64,000 nt of DNA, from positions 1 to 64,000 of the forward strand of contig RDZD01000013.1 in the NCBI GenBank assembly GCA_004293815.1, written 5' to 3'. A program made the position numbers and the translations under genes. Each line of letters starts with the position of its first letter. Within the stretch, counting starts at the first letter, position 1. Below are positions 53,815-63,824 of the stretch, piece after piece. This stretch comes from Cytophagales bacterium (lineage in GTDB: Bacteria; Bacteroidota; Bacteroidia; Cytophagales; Bernardetiaceae). The notes beneath the pieces were generated by a model. The model was not told where the DNA came from and ran no database searches. It saw nothing but the letters and a program-made list of their open reading frames with translations.

Positions 53815-54684
53815 ATGGTAGAATTACTCGTAGAACTGGACTATAAAACCATCATCGCAATCGTAACTATTCTGCTAGGTGCGTTGAGTATTTCTCGGAT
53901 TCTCAAGCTTGCTTTAGACAATTACGTTCAAAATCTAGATGCAAAAGGGCAACACAACGACAAGACCCCTTATACTTTTCTCAAAAACACCATTTCTTTT
54001 CTTATATGGCTTGTAGCTGCTTTATCCATCGTGTATGCGATTCCCTTCTTTCGCTCGGTGGCTGTTACGCTTTTTGCTGGTGCGGGTGTTTTTGCGGCTT
54101 TTATCGCTTTTGCATCGCAAAAGGCGTTTGGTGATATTGTAAGCGGCATTTTTATTGTCATCTTTAAGCCCTTTCGCGTAGGTGATGTGCTACACATTAC
54201 GGGCATCTACGGAATTGTAGAAGATATTACTCTGCGACATACCATCCTGCGTGGTCTCGAGAATCGCCGCTTGGTCATTCCTAACTCAGTTATCAGTGCT
54301 GACAAAATCACTAATTCCAGTATAGGCGACCCTTTCACCTGTCAGCATGTGGAATTTTGTGTAGATTTTGCCACAAACATAGATTTAGCAATAAAAATTA
54401 TGCAAGAAGAGGCCATGAAACATCCCGACTATATGGATAACAGAACAGCCGAGGAAATTAGCAACAATAAGGACGAAGTAGAAGTTTTACTTGTCAAGAT
54501 GTTAGACTCAGGCATGCTTTTGAGAGCTTATGTGTGGTGCAAAGACCCTATTACTGCTTTTGATATGGGCTGTCACCTCAACAAGTCCATCAAGGAGCGT
54601 TTCGATGAAGCGGGTATCGTCATTCCTTATCCTCACCGCGTGTTAGTAAATCGTGAAATTGCACAGCCTTCCCGTAAAGCCTAA
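53815..54684 (+). CDS. MscS-family mechanosensitive channel
   Basis: The 289-residue protein has three hydrophobic segments in the first 110 residues (IIAIVTILLGALSISRIL, ISFLIWLVAALSIVYAIPF, VTLFAGAGVFAAFIAFASQ). The pore-lining helix is followed by KAFGDIVSGIFIVIFKPFRV, the hallmark of MscS, then a beta domain with GDVLHITGIYGIVEDITL. It opens under membrane tension to release solutes. The C-terminal cytoplasmic domain is of ordinary length. Confidence 0.93.
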   Translation: MVELLVELDYKTIIAIVTILLGALSISRILKLALDNYVQNLDAKGQHNDKTPYTFLKNTISFLIWLVAALSIVYAIPFFRSVAVTLFAGAGVFAAFIAFASQKAFGDIVSGIFIVIFKPFRVGDVLHITGIYGIVEDITLRHTILRGLENRRLVIPNSVISADKITNSSIGDPFTCQHVEFCVDFATNIDLAIKIMQEEAMKHPDYMDNRTAEEISNNKDEVEVLLVKMLDSGMLLRAYVWCKDPITAFDMGCHLNKSIKERFDEAGIVIPYPHRVLVNREIAQPSRKA

Positions 54685-54802
54685 GCAGATAATACAGACA
54701 ATTTGGCAGTAAAATATATGACACCTGTAAACTAGCCTGTCATGTATACTTTTGAATAATCTTTTTTTGATATAAATTATCCTTTTATTCAAACAAATTC
54801 GC

Positions 54803-54810
54803 TATTTTTG
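54803..54810 (+). promoter_or_regulatory. Promoter -7 box for ftsH
   Basis: TATTTTTG matches TAnnTTTG, 112 bases before the ATG at 54923. The frame opens at 54821, and the long leader fits an untranslated region. Confidence 0.4.
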
Positions 54811-54922
54811 AGCTTTAAAATTGTGCTTTGTTTTATCACGTGTGCATTGGGAACAATTCTTGGTGCAATCAGTTTATGAACTTGAGTACTTATACTCAAA
54901 ACGACTAACTTTTGTATATATA

Positions 54923-56935
54923 ATGTCTGATCAGAATTCCGAAAAGAACTTTATGCCCAAGTCCAACGGATCACGAGGTAGCTATCAAATTTGGCTGCTT
55001 CTGGCTTTGCTTGTACTTGTGCTTAGTCTTACTTATTTCAATCGCAGCAGTGCCATAGAGATAATAAGAAATAGATTTGAAAAAATGCTTATGGCTGGCG
55101 ATGTCCGCGAGGTGATACTGGTCAACAAAAAATATGTGGAGGTGGTGTTAACCAATGAAGCTTTACTCAAATCGGAATATAAGCGCGAGATTCAGCAAAA
55201 AATATCTCTAAATACCACACAAAGTCCACATTATCGCTTTGAAATCACCTCAGCACAGCGTTTTGAATCTTATTTAGAAAAACTTCAGGCTAGTCTGCCC
55301 GAAAACAAGCGAGTGGCTTACCGTGTAGAAACTCGCCAAGACATGGGCAATTTGGTTATGACTTGGAGTTTTATCATCATTCTGGGTGTGATGCTGGTGT
55401 TTTTCCTTCGTCGCATGACAGGGGGATCAGGAGGAACTCAGTTTTTTAATATTGGAAAAGCTAAAGTGTCTGTTTTTGACGCTGAAAGCCGTGTAAAAAT
55501 TACGTTTGAAGATGTGGCGGGCTTAGATGAAGCCAAGGAAGAAATTGAAGAAATTGTTCAGTTTTTGAAAAACCCATCTAAGTACACTGATATTGGTGGC
55601 AAGATTCCCAAAGGCGCTTTGCTTGTAGGCGAGCCAGGCACAGGTAAAACTCTCTTGGCCAAAGCCGTAGCTGGTGAGTCTGGCGTGCCCTTTTTCTCGC
55701 TTTCAGGCTCGGACTTTGTTGAGATGTTTGTGGGCGTGGGGGCAGCGCGTGTGCGAGATCTCTTCAAACAAGCTAAAGAAAAAGCACCTTGCATTATTTT
55801 TATAGATGAAATAGATGCTGTGGGACGTTCACGTGGAAGCGGCAGAATGCCTGGTTCTAACGATGAACGTGAGAATACACTCAACTCTCTGCTAGTTGAA
55901 ATGGATGGCTTTGGCACAGATTCTGGGGTTATCATTCTGGCGGCTACCAACCGTCCTGATATCTTGGATAACGCCTTGCTTCGTCCTGGTAGGTTTGATC
56001 GCATGATTAGCATCGATAAGCCTGATATAAAAGGTCGTGAAGCTATTTTTAAGGTTCACCTCAAGCCTCTCAAGCTAAATTCGGAGGTAGACGCTAAAAA
56101 ACTAGCAGCCCAAACTCCTGGCTTTGCTGGTGCTGAAATTGCAAATGTATGTAATGAGGCTGCCCTCATTGCTGCACGCCGCGATAAAAAATCTGTAGAA
56201 ATGGATCACTTTCAGGCAGCCATAGACCGTGTTATTGGTGGTTTGGAAAAGAAAAACAAAATTATTTCTCCAGAAGAAAAGCGCATAGTGGCCTACCACG
56301 AAGCTGGCCATGCTGTGGCTGGGTGGTTTCTTGAACATACAGATCCTCTTGTGAAGGTAAGTATTGTGCCTAGGGGCGTAGCAGCTCTTGGTTATGCTCA
56401 ATACCTACCCAAAGAGCAGTTTTTACATACTACCGAGCAGCTCATAGATGATATGTGTGTGTCTTTGGGAGGCAGAGCCGCCGAAGATGTCGTATTTGAT
56501 AAAATATCTACTGGTGCACTCAGTGATTTAGAGCGCGTTACAAAGCTTGCTTACAGCATGGTCAGTGTTTATGGTATGAATAACGTTATTGGAAATCTGT
56601 CTTTTTACGACTCCAAAAGCTCTGAATTTAACTTCGAAAAGCCCTACTCAAATGCAACTGCTGAAAAGATAGACATTGAAGTTAAGAAAATGGTGGACGA
56701 AGCCTATAATAGAACAGTGCAACTACTTCGTGAAAAAAGAGAAGCTTTAGAGATTCTCGCTCAAGAACTTTTGACCAAAGAAGTGCTCTTTCAAGCTGAC
56801 TTAGAACGTTTGTTGGGTAAAAGACCTTTTGATCAGCCCACCGCGTACGATGCTTATGTGAATGGTGAAACGAAAGCTTCTAAATCAGAAGAAGAAATCA
56901 CGACAGATGTACAAAACGCTAAGGCACCTATTTAA
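54923..56935 (+). CDS. ftsH: ATP-dependent zinc metalloprotease FtsH
   Basis: The 670-residue membrane protease degrades misassembled membrane proteins and short-lived regulators. Two membrane segments flank a periplasmic domain ([31 protein letters not shown]). The AAA domain has Walker A GEPGTGKT (236-243), Walker [13 protein letters not shown], and the second region of homology in [20 protein letters not shown]. The zinc motif HEAGH is at 459-463. The start at 54923 fits family N-termini; the frame is open upstream to 54821. A strong terminator follows. Confidence 0.97.
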   Translation: MSDQNSEKNFMPKSNGSRGSYQIWLLLALLVLVLSLTYFNRSSAIEIIRNRFEKMLMAGDVREVILVNKKYVEVVLTNEALLKSEYKREIQQKISLNTTQSPHYRFEITSAQRFESYLEKLQASLPENKRVAYRVETRQDMGNLVMTWSFIIILGVMLVFFLRRMTGGSGGTQFFNIGKAKVSVFDAESRVKITFEDVAGLDEAKEEIEEIVQFLKNPSKYTDIGGKIPKGALLVGEPGTGKTLLAKAVAGESGVPFFSLSGSDFVEMFVGVGAARVRDLFKQAKEKAPCIIFIDEIDAVGRSRGSGRMPGSNDERENTLNSLLVEMDGFGTDSGVIILAATNRPDILDNALLRPGRFDRMISIDKPDIKGREAIFKVHLKPLKLNSEVDAKKLAAQTPGFAGAEIANVCNEAALIAARRDKKSVEMDHFQAAIDRVIGGLEKKNKIISPEEKRIVAYHEAGHAVAGWFLEHTDPLVKVSIVPRGVAALGYAQYLPKEQFLHTTEQLIDDMCVSLGGRAAEDVVFDKISTGALSDLERVTKLAYSMVSVYGMNNVIGNLSFYDSKSSEFNFEKPYSNATAEKIDIEVKKMVDEAYNRTVQLLREKREALEILAQELLTKEVLFQADLERLLGKRPFDQPTAYDAYVNGETKASKSEEEITTDVQNAKAPI

Positions 56936-56956
56936 ACCCTTAAAAAAATCATATAA

Positions 56957-57000
56957 AAAAAAGAACCGTTCAAAATTAAACTTTTAAACGGTTCTTTTTT
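56957..57000 (+). terminator. Terminator of ftsH
   Basis: AAAAAAGAACCGTT (56957-56970) and AACGGTTCTTTTTT (56987-57000) form a long stem ending in six T residues. Confidence 0.93.
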
Positions 57001-57051
57001 AAGAATATTTAATAAAAACTTTTTAAAGTCAGCAAAAGACATTTCAGCGTG

Positions 57052-57252
57052 TTAGATGGAGCTAGGACGCATGAATTTGCTCAAAACATCACTGTGTTGT
57101 AAGCCATAATGTCTTACTGCCCAACCTTTAAGCTCAGCTTCTTCTTGAGGCGTAGAAACAGAGCGTAAACCTTTAGAAAGCTCTTTCTCGAAAAGGGTCT
57201 TATCAAAGCTCACCTTTTCTAGGATCATTTTTTGGTATTCTAGGTAGCTCAT
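57052..57252 (-). CDS. Small conserved-looking protein, function unknown
   Basis: The 66-residue protein starts at the ATG at 57252 (MSYLEYQKMILEKVSFDKTL). It is charged and helical, with GWAVRHYGLQHSDVLSKFMR at the end. A -7 box (TACTTTTG on the minus strand at 57343-57350) supports transcription. Its length, composition and promoter suggest a real gene. I do not recognise a named family. It is divergent from batD. Confidence 0.6.
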   Translation of the reverse strand: MSYLEYQKMILEKVSFDKTLFEKELSKGLRSVSTPQEEAELKGWAVRHYGLQHSDVLSKFMRPSSI

Positions 57253-57342
57253 AGTTGTTTTGCATTGATTTTTGAACAGACAAACAACATTAACAGTAGT
57301 GTGATAATGAGAAAGAAAATTAGACAGAATCCAATTTCTTTG

Positions 57343-57350
57343 CAAAAGTA
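57343..57350 (-). promoter_or_regulatory. Promoter -7 box for the small protein gene
   Basis: The minus strand reads TACTTTTG, about 91 bases upstream of the ATG at 57252. Confidence 0.4.
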
Positions 57351-57384
57351 TAAGTTTTCTTACAAAGTTTCAAATAACGCCACT

Positions 57385-58869
57385 ATGTTTAACTCAAAGT
57401 TCAAACAAATTATTCTAAATAGCTTGAATGTAGATAAACTGTTAAGTAGCTTTACTTTGCTGTGTAGCCTTATTTTGATGGTTGTGTACTCTGCCAATGC
57501 TCAAAACGCATCGGTGTCTTTGACATCTAATAGTATTCCGTTAAACGACTTTTTAGAGCTTTCGGTTACACTTTCTGATGAAACTATTAAAAATATTGGT
57601 AATTTTCCTGATATACCTGGTTTTATCAAACGTGGCAAAACCAATTCAACAGAAAGCTACAGCAACGGAACGAGTATGCAAATGAAGCATATCATTAAAC
57701 AGAGCTATCAGCCTACCAAAGAGGGAGCTTTTAGTATCAAACCTTTTAGCATTGCTGTAAACGGCAAGACTGTTAACTTCAAAGGTGGTCTAGTGCGTGT
57801 AACGGCTCCCGAACAAAGAAAAAGCAATGACCCTTTTGCTGCCTTTTTTGAACTTTTTGACGCAAGAAACACCCGCGAAATGGCCAACGTCAAAGCAGAT
57901 GCTTTTTTTGCTGTAACGTCTGATAGAAGTGAAGTTTATGTGGGTGAGGGTTTTACGCTTACAGTGGCTCTTTATGTAGCCAAAACCAATCAGGCAGAAA
58001 TGAGTTTTTATAAACCAGGTGAGCAAATCACGGATATTTTACAACAAGTGAGACCCAAGAATGTATGGGAAGAAAATTTTGGTATCAGTGAAATTATTCC
58101 CGAAGAAGTGACGGTGAACGGCAGGGCTTATACGCAGTACAAACTTTATCAAGGGACGTTCTTTTCTTACTCCACAGAACTCATCAAAATACCTGCTTCT
58201 AGCCTAAAAATGGTGAGCTATAAACGCTCATTTGCGGGAATTAGCGGTGGAGAAACACTAATCACCCTCCCAAGTATGCCCAAACAAATCAAAGTCAAAC
58301 CCTTACCACCGCACCCGCTAAGCGACAAAGTGGCAGTTGGGGTATTCAGACTTCGCGAAAAAATAAACAAAACATCTCTCAAAACAGGGGAAAGTATACC
58401 TTATACCTTCCAAATAGAAGGGCAGGGAAATATTTCTGCACTAGCCGCCCCCACCCTCAAAAGTCATCCTAAGCTTGAGCTTTTTCCACCCACCACGCGC
58501 CAACAGATAAACCGAAGCAGCAACACGGTTTATGGCATGAAGGCTTTTAGTTATCAAATTATTCCTTCGGAAGCTGGTAATTATCCACTAGACGAACAAA
58601 TAGAGTGGGTGTTTTTTAATACCTTAGAAAACCGCTATGATACACTGCGCCCTGACGTAAGACTGAATGTAAGTGGCGAGAGTACGCGCAACAAGAATGT
58701 CAACTCTAATGATTTTGGCGAACTTACCACACTCATGCAAAACGAAAGCAATGATTTGCGTTCTGGCTCTAGTGATTTTTTAGCGAGAGTGGCTATCAAT
58801 TTTTTGGTTTTATTACTCTTGTGTGTGGGAGTATGGGTGTATTGGGCACGCAGTAGACGCGAAAGCTAA
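57385..58869 (+). CDS. batD: BatD-family protein
   Basis: The 494-residue protein has a signal peptide ending in YSANAQ and a single C-terminal membrane segment (AINFLVLLLLCVGVWVYWA) followed by a basic tail. Between them are beta-sandwich domains recognised as BatD by VSLTSNSIPLNDFLELSVTL, FPDIPGFIKRGKTNST and EVYVGEGFTLTVALYV. BatD belongs to the Bat system with BatA and BatB, linked to oxidative stress tolerance, with most of its mass in the periplasm. Here no batA/batB gene is adjacent. The ATG at 57385 is chosen; one at 57307 is possible. Confidence 0.88.
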   Translation: MFNSKFKQIILNSLNVDKLLSSFTLLCSLILMVVYSANAQNASVSLTSNSIPLNDFLELSVTLSDETIKNIGNFPDIPGFIKRGKTNSTESYSNGTSMQMKHIIKQSYQPTKEGAFSIKPFSIAVNGKTVNFKGGLVRVTAPEQRKSNDPFAAFFELFDARNTREMANVKADAFFAVTSDRSEVYVGEGFTLTVALYVAKTNQAEMSFYKPGEQITDILQQVRPKNVWEENFGISEIIPEEVTVNGRAYTQYKLYQGTFFSYSTELIKIPASSLKMVSYKRSFAGISGGETLITLPSMPKQIKVKPLPPHPLSDKVAVGVFRLREKINKTSLKTGESIPYTFQIEGQGNISALAAPTLKSHPKLELFPPTTRQQINRSSNTVYGMKAFSYQIIPSEAGNYPLDEQIEWVFFNTLENRYDTLRPDVRLNVSGESTRNKNVNSNDFGELTTLMQNESNDLRSGSSDFLARVAINFLVLLLLCVGVWVYWARSRRES

Positions 58870-58948
58870 GTGCCCTTTCTGTTGCAACGTGATTTTATTT
58901 TCAAAATACATTTAGAGGGCATCTGCTTTAGGAATGGCTCCGTAGTTT

Positions 58949-60214
58949 TTATGACCAAGAACTAGCCTCTTTATACACCAGCTGTCCCTTCAGAAAAGTC
59001 TGTGCCACTAAGCGGCTTCCAAAACTATAAGGTATAAAACTGAGTGAAGGAATGGGCTTAGTGATGAAGAAATCCGCACGTCGCCCTTTGCGAATGCAGC
59101 CCGCACTTTCTTCTAGTTCTAGGGCAGCGGCAGCGTTAATAGTAGCGGCATTGATGGCTTCTTCTGGGGTCATTTTCATTTTAATGCAAGCCAAAGAGAG
59201 TACAAAAAGCATATTGCCAGAAGGCGAGCTGCCAGGATTATAGTCCGAAGCCAAAGCCACAGGCAAGTCAGCATCCAGCATCAAACGAGCAGGCGGATAC
59301 TCAAACCCTAAATAAAAAGCCGTGCTGGGAAGCAGGGTGGGAATGGTTTGAGAATTCAAAAGAGCTGTTATTTCTTCCTCGCCTGTAAACTCTAAATGAT
59401 CTACAGAAATAGCCTTTTCGGCAACACCAGCCTGTATTCCGCCCGAAAAATCCAACTCGTTGGCGTGTATTTTGGGTTTAAGTCCGTAACGTGAGGCATT
59501 CTGAAGAATATAGCGGCACTCATCTACTGTGAAAAAGCCTTTATCACAAAACACATCGCAGTAATCCGCCAAACCTTCTTGAGCTATGGCAGGTAGCATG
59601 TCTTCTACAATGCTTCGCACGTAGACCTCTCTTTCCACTTCCTTTGGAAAAGCATGTGCTCCCAAAAAAGTGGCTTTTATTTGAACCAAAGGATAATTTT
59701 TCTTTAGCTTACTGACTACTCGGAGCATTTTTAGCTCGCTTTCGGTGCTCAGGCCATAACCGCTTTTAATTTCCACTGCCCCAACCCCAAAGCTCAATAG
59801 CTCGCGCAAACGTGCCTCCGCTTGTACATAAAGCTCTTCGGGGCTGGTCTGGCGCAGCCGTTGGGCGGAATTCAGAATACCACCACCTTTCTGAGCGATT
59901 TCAACGTAGCTCAAGCCCTTTATTTTATCCACAAACTCATCTTCGCGACTGCCCGCGTACACAATGTGGGTATGCGAGTCCACAAATGTGGGTAGTACAA
60001 AACCACCACCCGCATCTAGACGCTGCACATCAGCAGGCAAGCTCTCTGGGAGGTGTTTTTCGTGGCCGTACTCGCGTACCAAGCCGTTTTCTATCCACAA
60101 AAAGGCATTGTCAATAACAGGCAGCTTTTTCATATCTGAGCCTTTCAAACGGCTTGGAAGAGTTTCACTAGCTTGTACCAGTCCCTTGATATTATGTATG
60201 AGTAAATGGGTCAT
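58949..60214 (-). CDS. hutI: Imidazolonepropionase
   Basis: The 421-residue amidohydrolase opens the imidazolone ring to N-formimino-L-glutamate in histidine breakdown. The metal-binding HTH is at 81-83 in FVDSHTHIVYAGSREDEF, a further ligand is in KIHANELDFSGG, and the family's SDYNPGSSPSGNM is near the C-terminus. The ATG at 60214 is the family start; the longer frame to 60328 adds a hydrophobic run not found in HutI. No other hut gene is next to it. Confidence 0.95.
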   Translation of the reverse strand: MTHLLIHNIKGLVQASETLPSRLKGSDMKKLPVIDNAFLWIENGLVREYGHEKHLPESLPADVQRLDAGGGFVLPTFVDSHTHIVYAGSREDEFVDKIKGLSYVEIAQKGGGILNSAQRLRQTSPEELYVQAEARLRELLSFGVGAVEIKSGYGLSTESELKMLRVVSKLKKNYPLVQIKATFLGAHAFPKEVEREVYVRSIVEDMLPAIAQEGLADYCDVFCDKGFFTVDECRYILQNASRYGLKPKIHANELDFSGGIQAGVAEKAISVDHLEFTGEEEITALLNSQTIPTLLPSTAFYLGFEYPPARLMLDADLPVALASDYNPGSSPSGNMLFVLSLACIKMKMTPEEAINAATINAAAALELEESAGCIRKGRRADFFITKPIPSLSFIPYSFGSRLVAQTFLKGQLVYKEASSWS

Positions 60215-60808
60215 GTTTCTGAAAACAGAATAAAGTTGAATCAATGAAATAGAAAAGTGGTATAAGACTGTTTTGACAATGAAGACAAAACAAACGAAAA
60301 CAAAAAGAATTTGCAACCCATGAGGCACATAAAATTTTACAGGACTTTAAATGTGTGGTTCGTTGAAGTCTATTTGTGCTTTTGAAGAGATAAAATACGT
60401 TTTTAATCGCTATTTGCATCACAAAAGACCAACCTTAACAGACTCGCTTTCTATAGTACCCAAAAACACCTAAGCCCTCTAGGTATCATGTAAAGAAACA
60501 TAGATATTATCAAAATAAAAAAGTTTATTCAAAAAAACAGCTATTGCCTAATTGGCTTTAAAACAAAAGTTTGCGCAATTTTAAACCCTATAAAATTTCA
60601 CAAAATAACATAAAAACAAAATTTATAATATGTTCTTGCAACTATTTCCAAGCTTTCGTTGTCTTTATAGTACAACAGTCAAATAACTCAGTTACTTGAC
60701 TTCATTCAAAACTATGAAAACGGTTGCACCAAATTGCCAAAAAATTGCAATTCTATTCTTTGCTTAAAAGTTACTATTCCTTGTGTTATGCCAAAAAAGT
60801 TTACGACT
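60215..60808. other. Long AT-rich divergent intergenic region
   Basis: At 594 bases this is the longest gap in the window. It separates divergent hutI and a small lipoprotein gene. I found no small open frame with protein character, tRNA-like fold, long repeat or TAnnTTTG box of certain assignment. Its length may leave room for a small RNA or regulatory sites. Confidence 0.4.
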
Positions 60809-61240
60809 ATGAAAAAATCAACCGCTTTAATTTGCCTTTTAGGCCCTAATGTAATCCTCTGGGTGGGTATCTTATTCATACTCCTCACCCAATCAGCTTG
60901 TACAAATGGCATTATTAACTACGAAGAGGGCTGCTTTGCAGACCCTCTGCCCAATGCAAACTGCTTTAAAGAAGCTACTGTCATTAGCAACACCTGCGCC
61001 ACTGGACTTTGGGGCGATAAATGGTTGCAGCTGGAAGATGGTACAATATTACAACCCTTCAGTACTGTAGACGGTTTCTCTGTGCCACAATCCCTGCAAG
61101 AAGGCGCAAAAGTTAAAATAGGCTATGTAGATACCTTCCGTGACGGTCGCTATGACAAGCAAGTCACGTGCTTAGCCATACCGCCTTACGAGGCAGATGC
61201 CGTTATAAAGATTAATTGTTTTGAGATGGTAACAAAGTAA
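60809..61240 (+). CDS. Small predicted lipoprotein, function unknown
   Basis: The 143-residue protein starts at the ATG at 60809. A long signal peptide ends in TQSAC (Cys31). The mature domain has six further cysteines and a fold marked by GLWGDKWLQLEDGTILQPFS and VKIGYVDTFRDGRYDKQVTC, probably a small beta-barrel. I recall similar short lipoproteins in Bacteroidota without known role. A near-perfect terminator follows. Confidence 0.65.
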   Translation: MKKSTALICLLGPNVILWVGILFILLTQSACTNGIINYEEGCFADPLPNANCFKEATVISNTCATGLWGDKWLQLEDGTILQPFSTVDGFSVPQSLQEGAKVKIGYVDTFRDGRYDKQVTCLAIPPYEADAVIKINCFEMVTK

Positions 61241-61244
61241 ATTG

Positions 61245-61277
61245 AAAAAAGCTAGGAGTTTTACTCCTAGCTTTTTT
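61245..61277. terminator. Strong terminator
   Basis: AAAAAAGCTAGGAGT and ACTCCTAGCTTTTTT form a perfect 15-base stem with a 3-base loop, followed by more T residues. Confidence 0.95.
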
Positions 61278-61355
61278 TCGCACTTTTTTTGCATTGTCTT
61301 GTTATTCTGAATTTTACTGCGTATCATTCCAGCATAAAATTCATCAATAAGACAC

Positions 61356-62963
61356 ATGAAACAGTTCTATACATCAGCTTACAGCTTTTTAAGTTTCATT
61401 ATTGTATGTCTTGGTTGGGTTGAGTTAGCACATGCACAACAACAAAGCCTCGATTGTGATGATGCGCAGCCACTTTGTGGCTCGGTAGATGTTACTTTTA
61501 AGCCTTTAGGAAAAGGTAAGAACGACTTTGACAAAACCAATAACCAAAAAGGTTGTTTAAATGTTGAGAATAACACTATTTGGTATATTTTTCAAATAGA
61601 AACCTCTGGCACGCTCACTTTTGTCATTTCGCCAGATAAAGAAAACACCGACTACGATTTTTCACTTTGGGGCCCTAGCCCTGACTGCAATAATCTAGGA
61701 GAGCCTATTCGCTGCAACTCTTCGCAACCCTTTGGCGACACAGGGCTTTCTATGGACTCTGAATTTATCACGCAAGGACCAGGGCCTGGTTCTGTTTGGT
61801 CTAAGTATCTAGACGTTACCGCAGGTGAAGAATACATTTTGGTTTTGGATAATTTTTCTAATAACACCAGTTCATTTAAAATGAAGTGGGGAGGTACAGC
61901 TACTCTTAGCGAAAAAGTTGTTTCAGACTTTTCTCACGAAATTACTTGCGACCTTTTGAGCACAAAAAACAAATCCAGCGGTTGTTATGTGGATAAATTT
62001 AGTTATCTCTGGACACTCACAGATGAACGCGGCGCAGTGGTGATGAGTAGCCCGAGCAAAGATTTGTCTTATAAGCCCAGTTTGGCAGGTAATTTTTTAC
62101 TGACTCTCACTTGCACTTCGCCCACAGGAAAAGTGGTTAAAAGCAGCAAAAGCGTTTTTCTGGAAGCACAACTCTCAGCTAAGTTTGAAAAAACAGCCAA
62201 CTGCATGAATCTAGAAGCTAAAAACTTGTCGGAGTTTTGTGGCAGCAGGCCACCACTGTACACATGGGAGTTGATTAATGCAAGTACCAATACAACCATT
62301 TTTGCAGCCAATAGTGCAGATTTCTCATACCGCCTGCCAGCCGATGGCCAATATCATCTACGCTTAACAGCCAAAGATAATTTTGGAACAATTTCTGTCG
62401 CTCAGGATACCGTATTCGCACATCAACCTAAGCTTAAGTTGATGCAAGATACTTTGGTCTGTTTTGACGATCCAGACCCAGATTTAATTAAGCTAAGTAT
62501 CTTAAACGAACTGGCTAATTACCCCTACCAGATTTCTTGGTATAATCTACGAGGAGAACTGGTTGGCCAAAAACAAGAGTTAAGACTGGTTGAGGGTGGT
62601 CTATACAAAGCCATTGTACAGTCTGGTACTTGTCAGGACTCTATAAGCTTGACCGTCGTATCAGCTTGCAAAGCCTATTCTTTCATTCCCTCGGCTTTTA
62701 CCCCTAATAATGACCAATTAAACGACGTATTCCAGCTTTTTGGGAAATACGTTATCAACTACGATTTTTGGGTTTACGATGTGTGGGGTGAGGCAGTATT
62801 TTACGATAGTGGCTCCAACATGGATCAAATGAAGTTCTGGGACGGCACGTGGAAAGGTAAAAGTTCTCCCTCAGGTACTTATAATTGGCTATTCAAGTAT
62901 TACAGCCCAGAGCGTCCATACGACCCCATTCGTAAGCAGGGTGCTGTAACACTTATTCGCTAA
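61356..62963 (+). CDS. Secreted protein with gliding-type (type B) T9SS C-terminal domain
   Basis: The 535-residue protein has a signal peptide ending in LAHA-QQQ. The first domain (about 30-195) is a beta-sandwich with IWYIFQIETSGTLTFVISPD and YDFSLWGPSPDC, resembling T9SS-associated lectin-like modules. PKD-like modules follow. The last 90 residues begin SFIPSAFTPNNDQLNDVFQL, the CHU_C/gliding-associated type B sorting domain, and end in RKQGAVTLIR. It should be exported through T9SS and cell-surface attached. It ends 5 bases before the convergent PLD-like gene. Confidence 0.9.
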   Translation: MKQFYTSAYSFLSFIIVCLGWVELAHAQQQSLDCDDAQPLCGSVDVTFKPLGKGKNDFDKTNNQKGCLNVENNTIWYIFQIETSGTLTFVISPDKENTDYDFSLWGPSPDCNNLGEPIRCNSSQPFGDTGLSMDSEFITQGPGPGSVWSKYLDVTAGEEYILVLDNFSNNTSSFKMKWGGTATLSEKVVSDFSHEITCDLLSTKNKSSGCYVDKFSYLWTLTDERGAVVMSSPSKDLSYKPSLAGNFLLTLTCTSPTGKVVKSSKSVFLEAQLSAKFEKTANCMNLEAKNLSEFCGSRPPLYTWELINASTNTTIFAANSADFSYRLPADGQYHLRLTAKDNFGTISVAQDTVFAHQPKLKLMQDTLVCFDDPDPDLIKLSILNELANYPYQISWYNLRGELVGQKQELRLVEGGLYKAIVQSGTCQDSISLTVVSACKAYSFIPSAFTPNNDQLNDVFQLFGKYVINYDFWVYDVWGEAVFYDSGSNMDQMKFWDGTWKGKSSPSGTYNWLFKYYSPERPYDPIRKQGAVTLIR

Positions 62964-62968
62964 CTGAT

Positions 62969-63538
62969 TTAGTCGTCAAAAAGATTATTAGAAACAGGAA
63001 TCTTGTCTAGCTCCACTTGCGAGCCTTGATACTTCTTGCCAAGCAGAGTTTTGTTATACTTGGGGGCATTTTTGTAAAGCAATTCACTGTTTTCTATAAC
63101 CTTGTTAAAAAAATCATAGGCTTGGGTATCTAAGGATTCCCCAAAGATATTGTTCAGAAGATTAGATTTAAGCATTACGCCCGTGTCTATACTGTTGTCG
63201 TGTTCTTCTGCTGTGAGCGTCATAGAGGTCATCACGGCTTCTTTTTCGTTGGCATAATAACACACGCTGAGTCTAGGTTCGTGGCGAATTTCTATGTTGG
63301 GAAAGGTTTTAAAAAAATTAAGATCTTCTGGCCTGAAATTTTTCTGATAATTGCGGTTCTTTTCACCAAAAACTACCATAGTTTCTAGCTCTGGGTAAAT
63401 GATTTTGGCTTTTAGTAAATCCAAAATGCGGTGGTGCAAATGAATGCGAGGCGAGAGCAAAACCAGTTTACTTTCTGCCTGGGCTATGATTTCGCTGATG
63501 GCGGCATTCAGCGTATTGCCTGTTAAGAGCTTAGACAT
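62969..63538 (-). CDS. PLD-like protein with a degenerate HKD motif
   Basis: The 189-residue protein starts like small phospholipase-D-type proteins (SKLLTGNTLNAAISEIIAQA, KLVLLSPRIHLHHRILDLLK) and has the strand IEIRHEPRLSVCYYANEKEA. In the relatives I recall, this last strand reads RLHAKYYANE, where His and Lys are catalytic. Here the segment is RLSVCYYANE, so the HxK pair is lost and catalysis by the usual route is unlikely. A nucleic-acid or protein-binding role is possible. Confidence 0.65.
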   Translation of the reverse strand: MSKLLTGNTLNAAISEIIAQAESKLVLLSPRIHLHHRILDLLKAKIIYPELETMVVFGEKNRNYQKNFRPEDLNFFKTFPNIEIRHEPRLSVCYYANEKEAVMTSMTLTAEEHDNSIDTGVMLKSNLLNNIFGESLDTQAYDFFNKVIENSELLYKNAPKYNKTLLGKKYQGSQVELDKIPVSNNLFDD

Positions 63539-63787
63539 AGTTTTTGAGCGATTTGACCACTATTCAATGAGACTTAGGCACAATTAAACACACAAAAAGC
63601 CAATTATCAAAAAGACTTGGCATATCTTTTTTGGATTTATGCAGATGTCCTAAAGGGCTTTAAGCAATCCCTCATGTAAAGCTGAGCTCCTAAAAAAGTA
63701 GAACTTATAAAAAATACTAAAATAGACCCATAAACATGGATAGCGTAAAATTTAGCGGCCTAGCTCAACGTTCTAAAAAAAATAGCG

Positions 63788-63795
63788 TATTTTTG
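63788..63795 (+). promoter_or_regulatory. Promoter -7 box for the last gene
   Basis: TATTTTTG matches TAnnTTTG, 29 bases before the ATG at 63825. Confidence 0.5.
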
Positions 63796-63824
63796 AGTCT
63801 TATTCTATCCAATTCTTTGACAGT

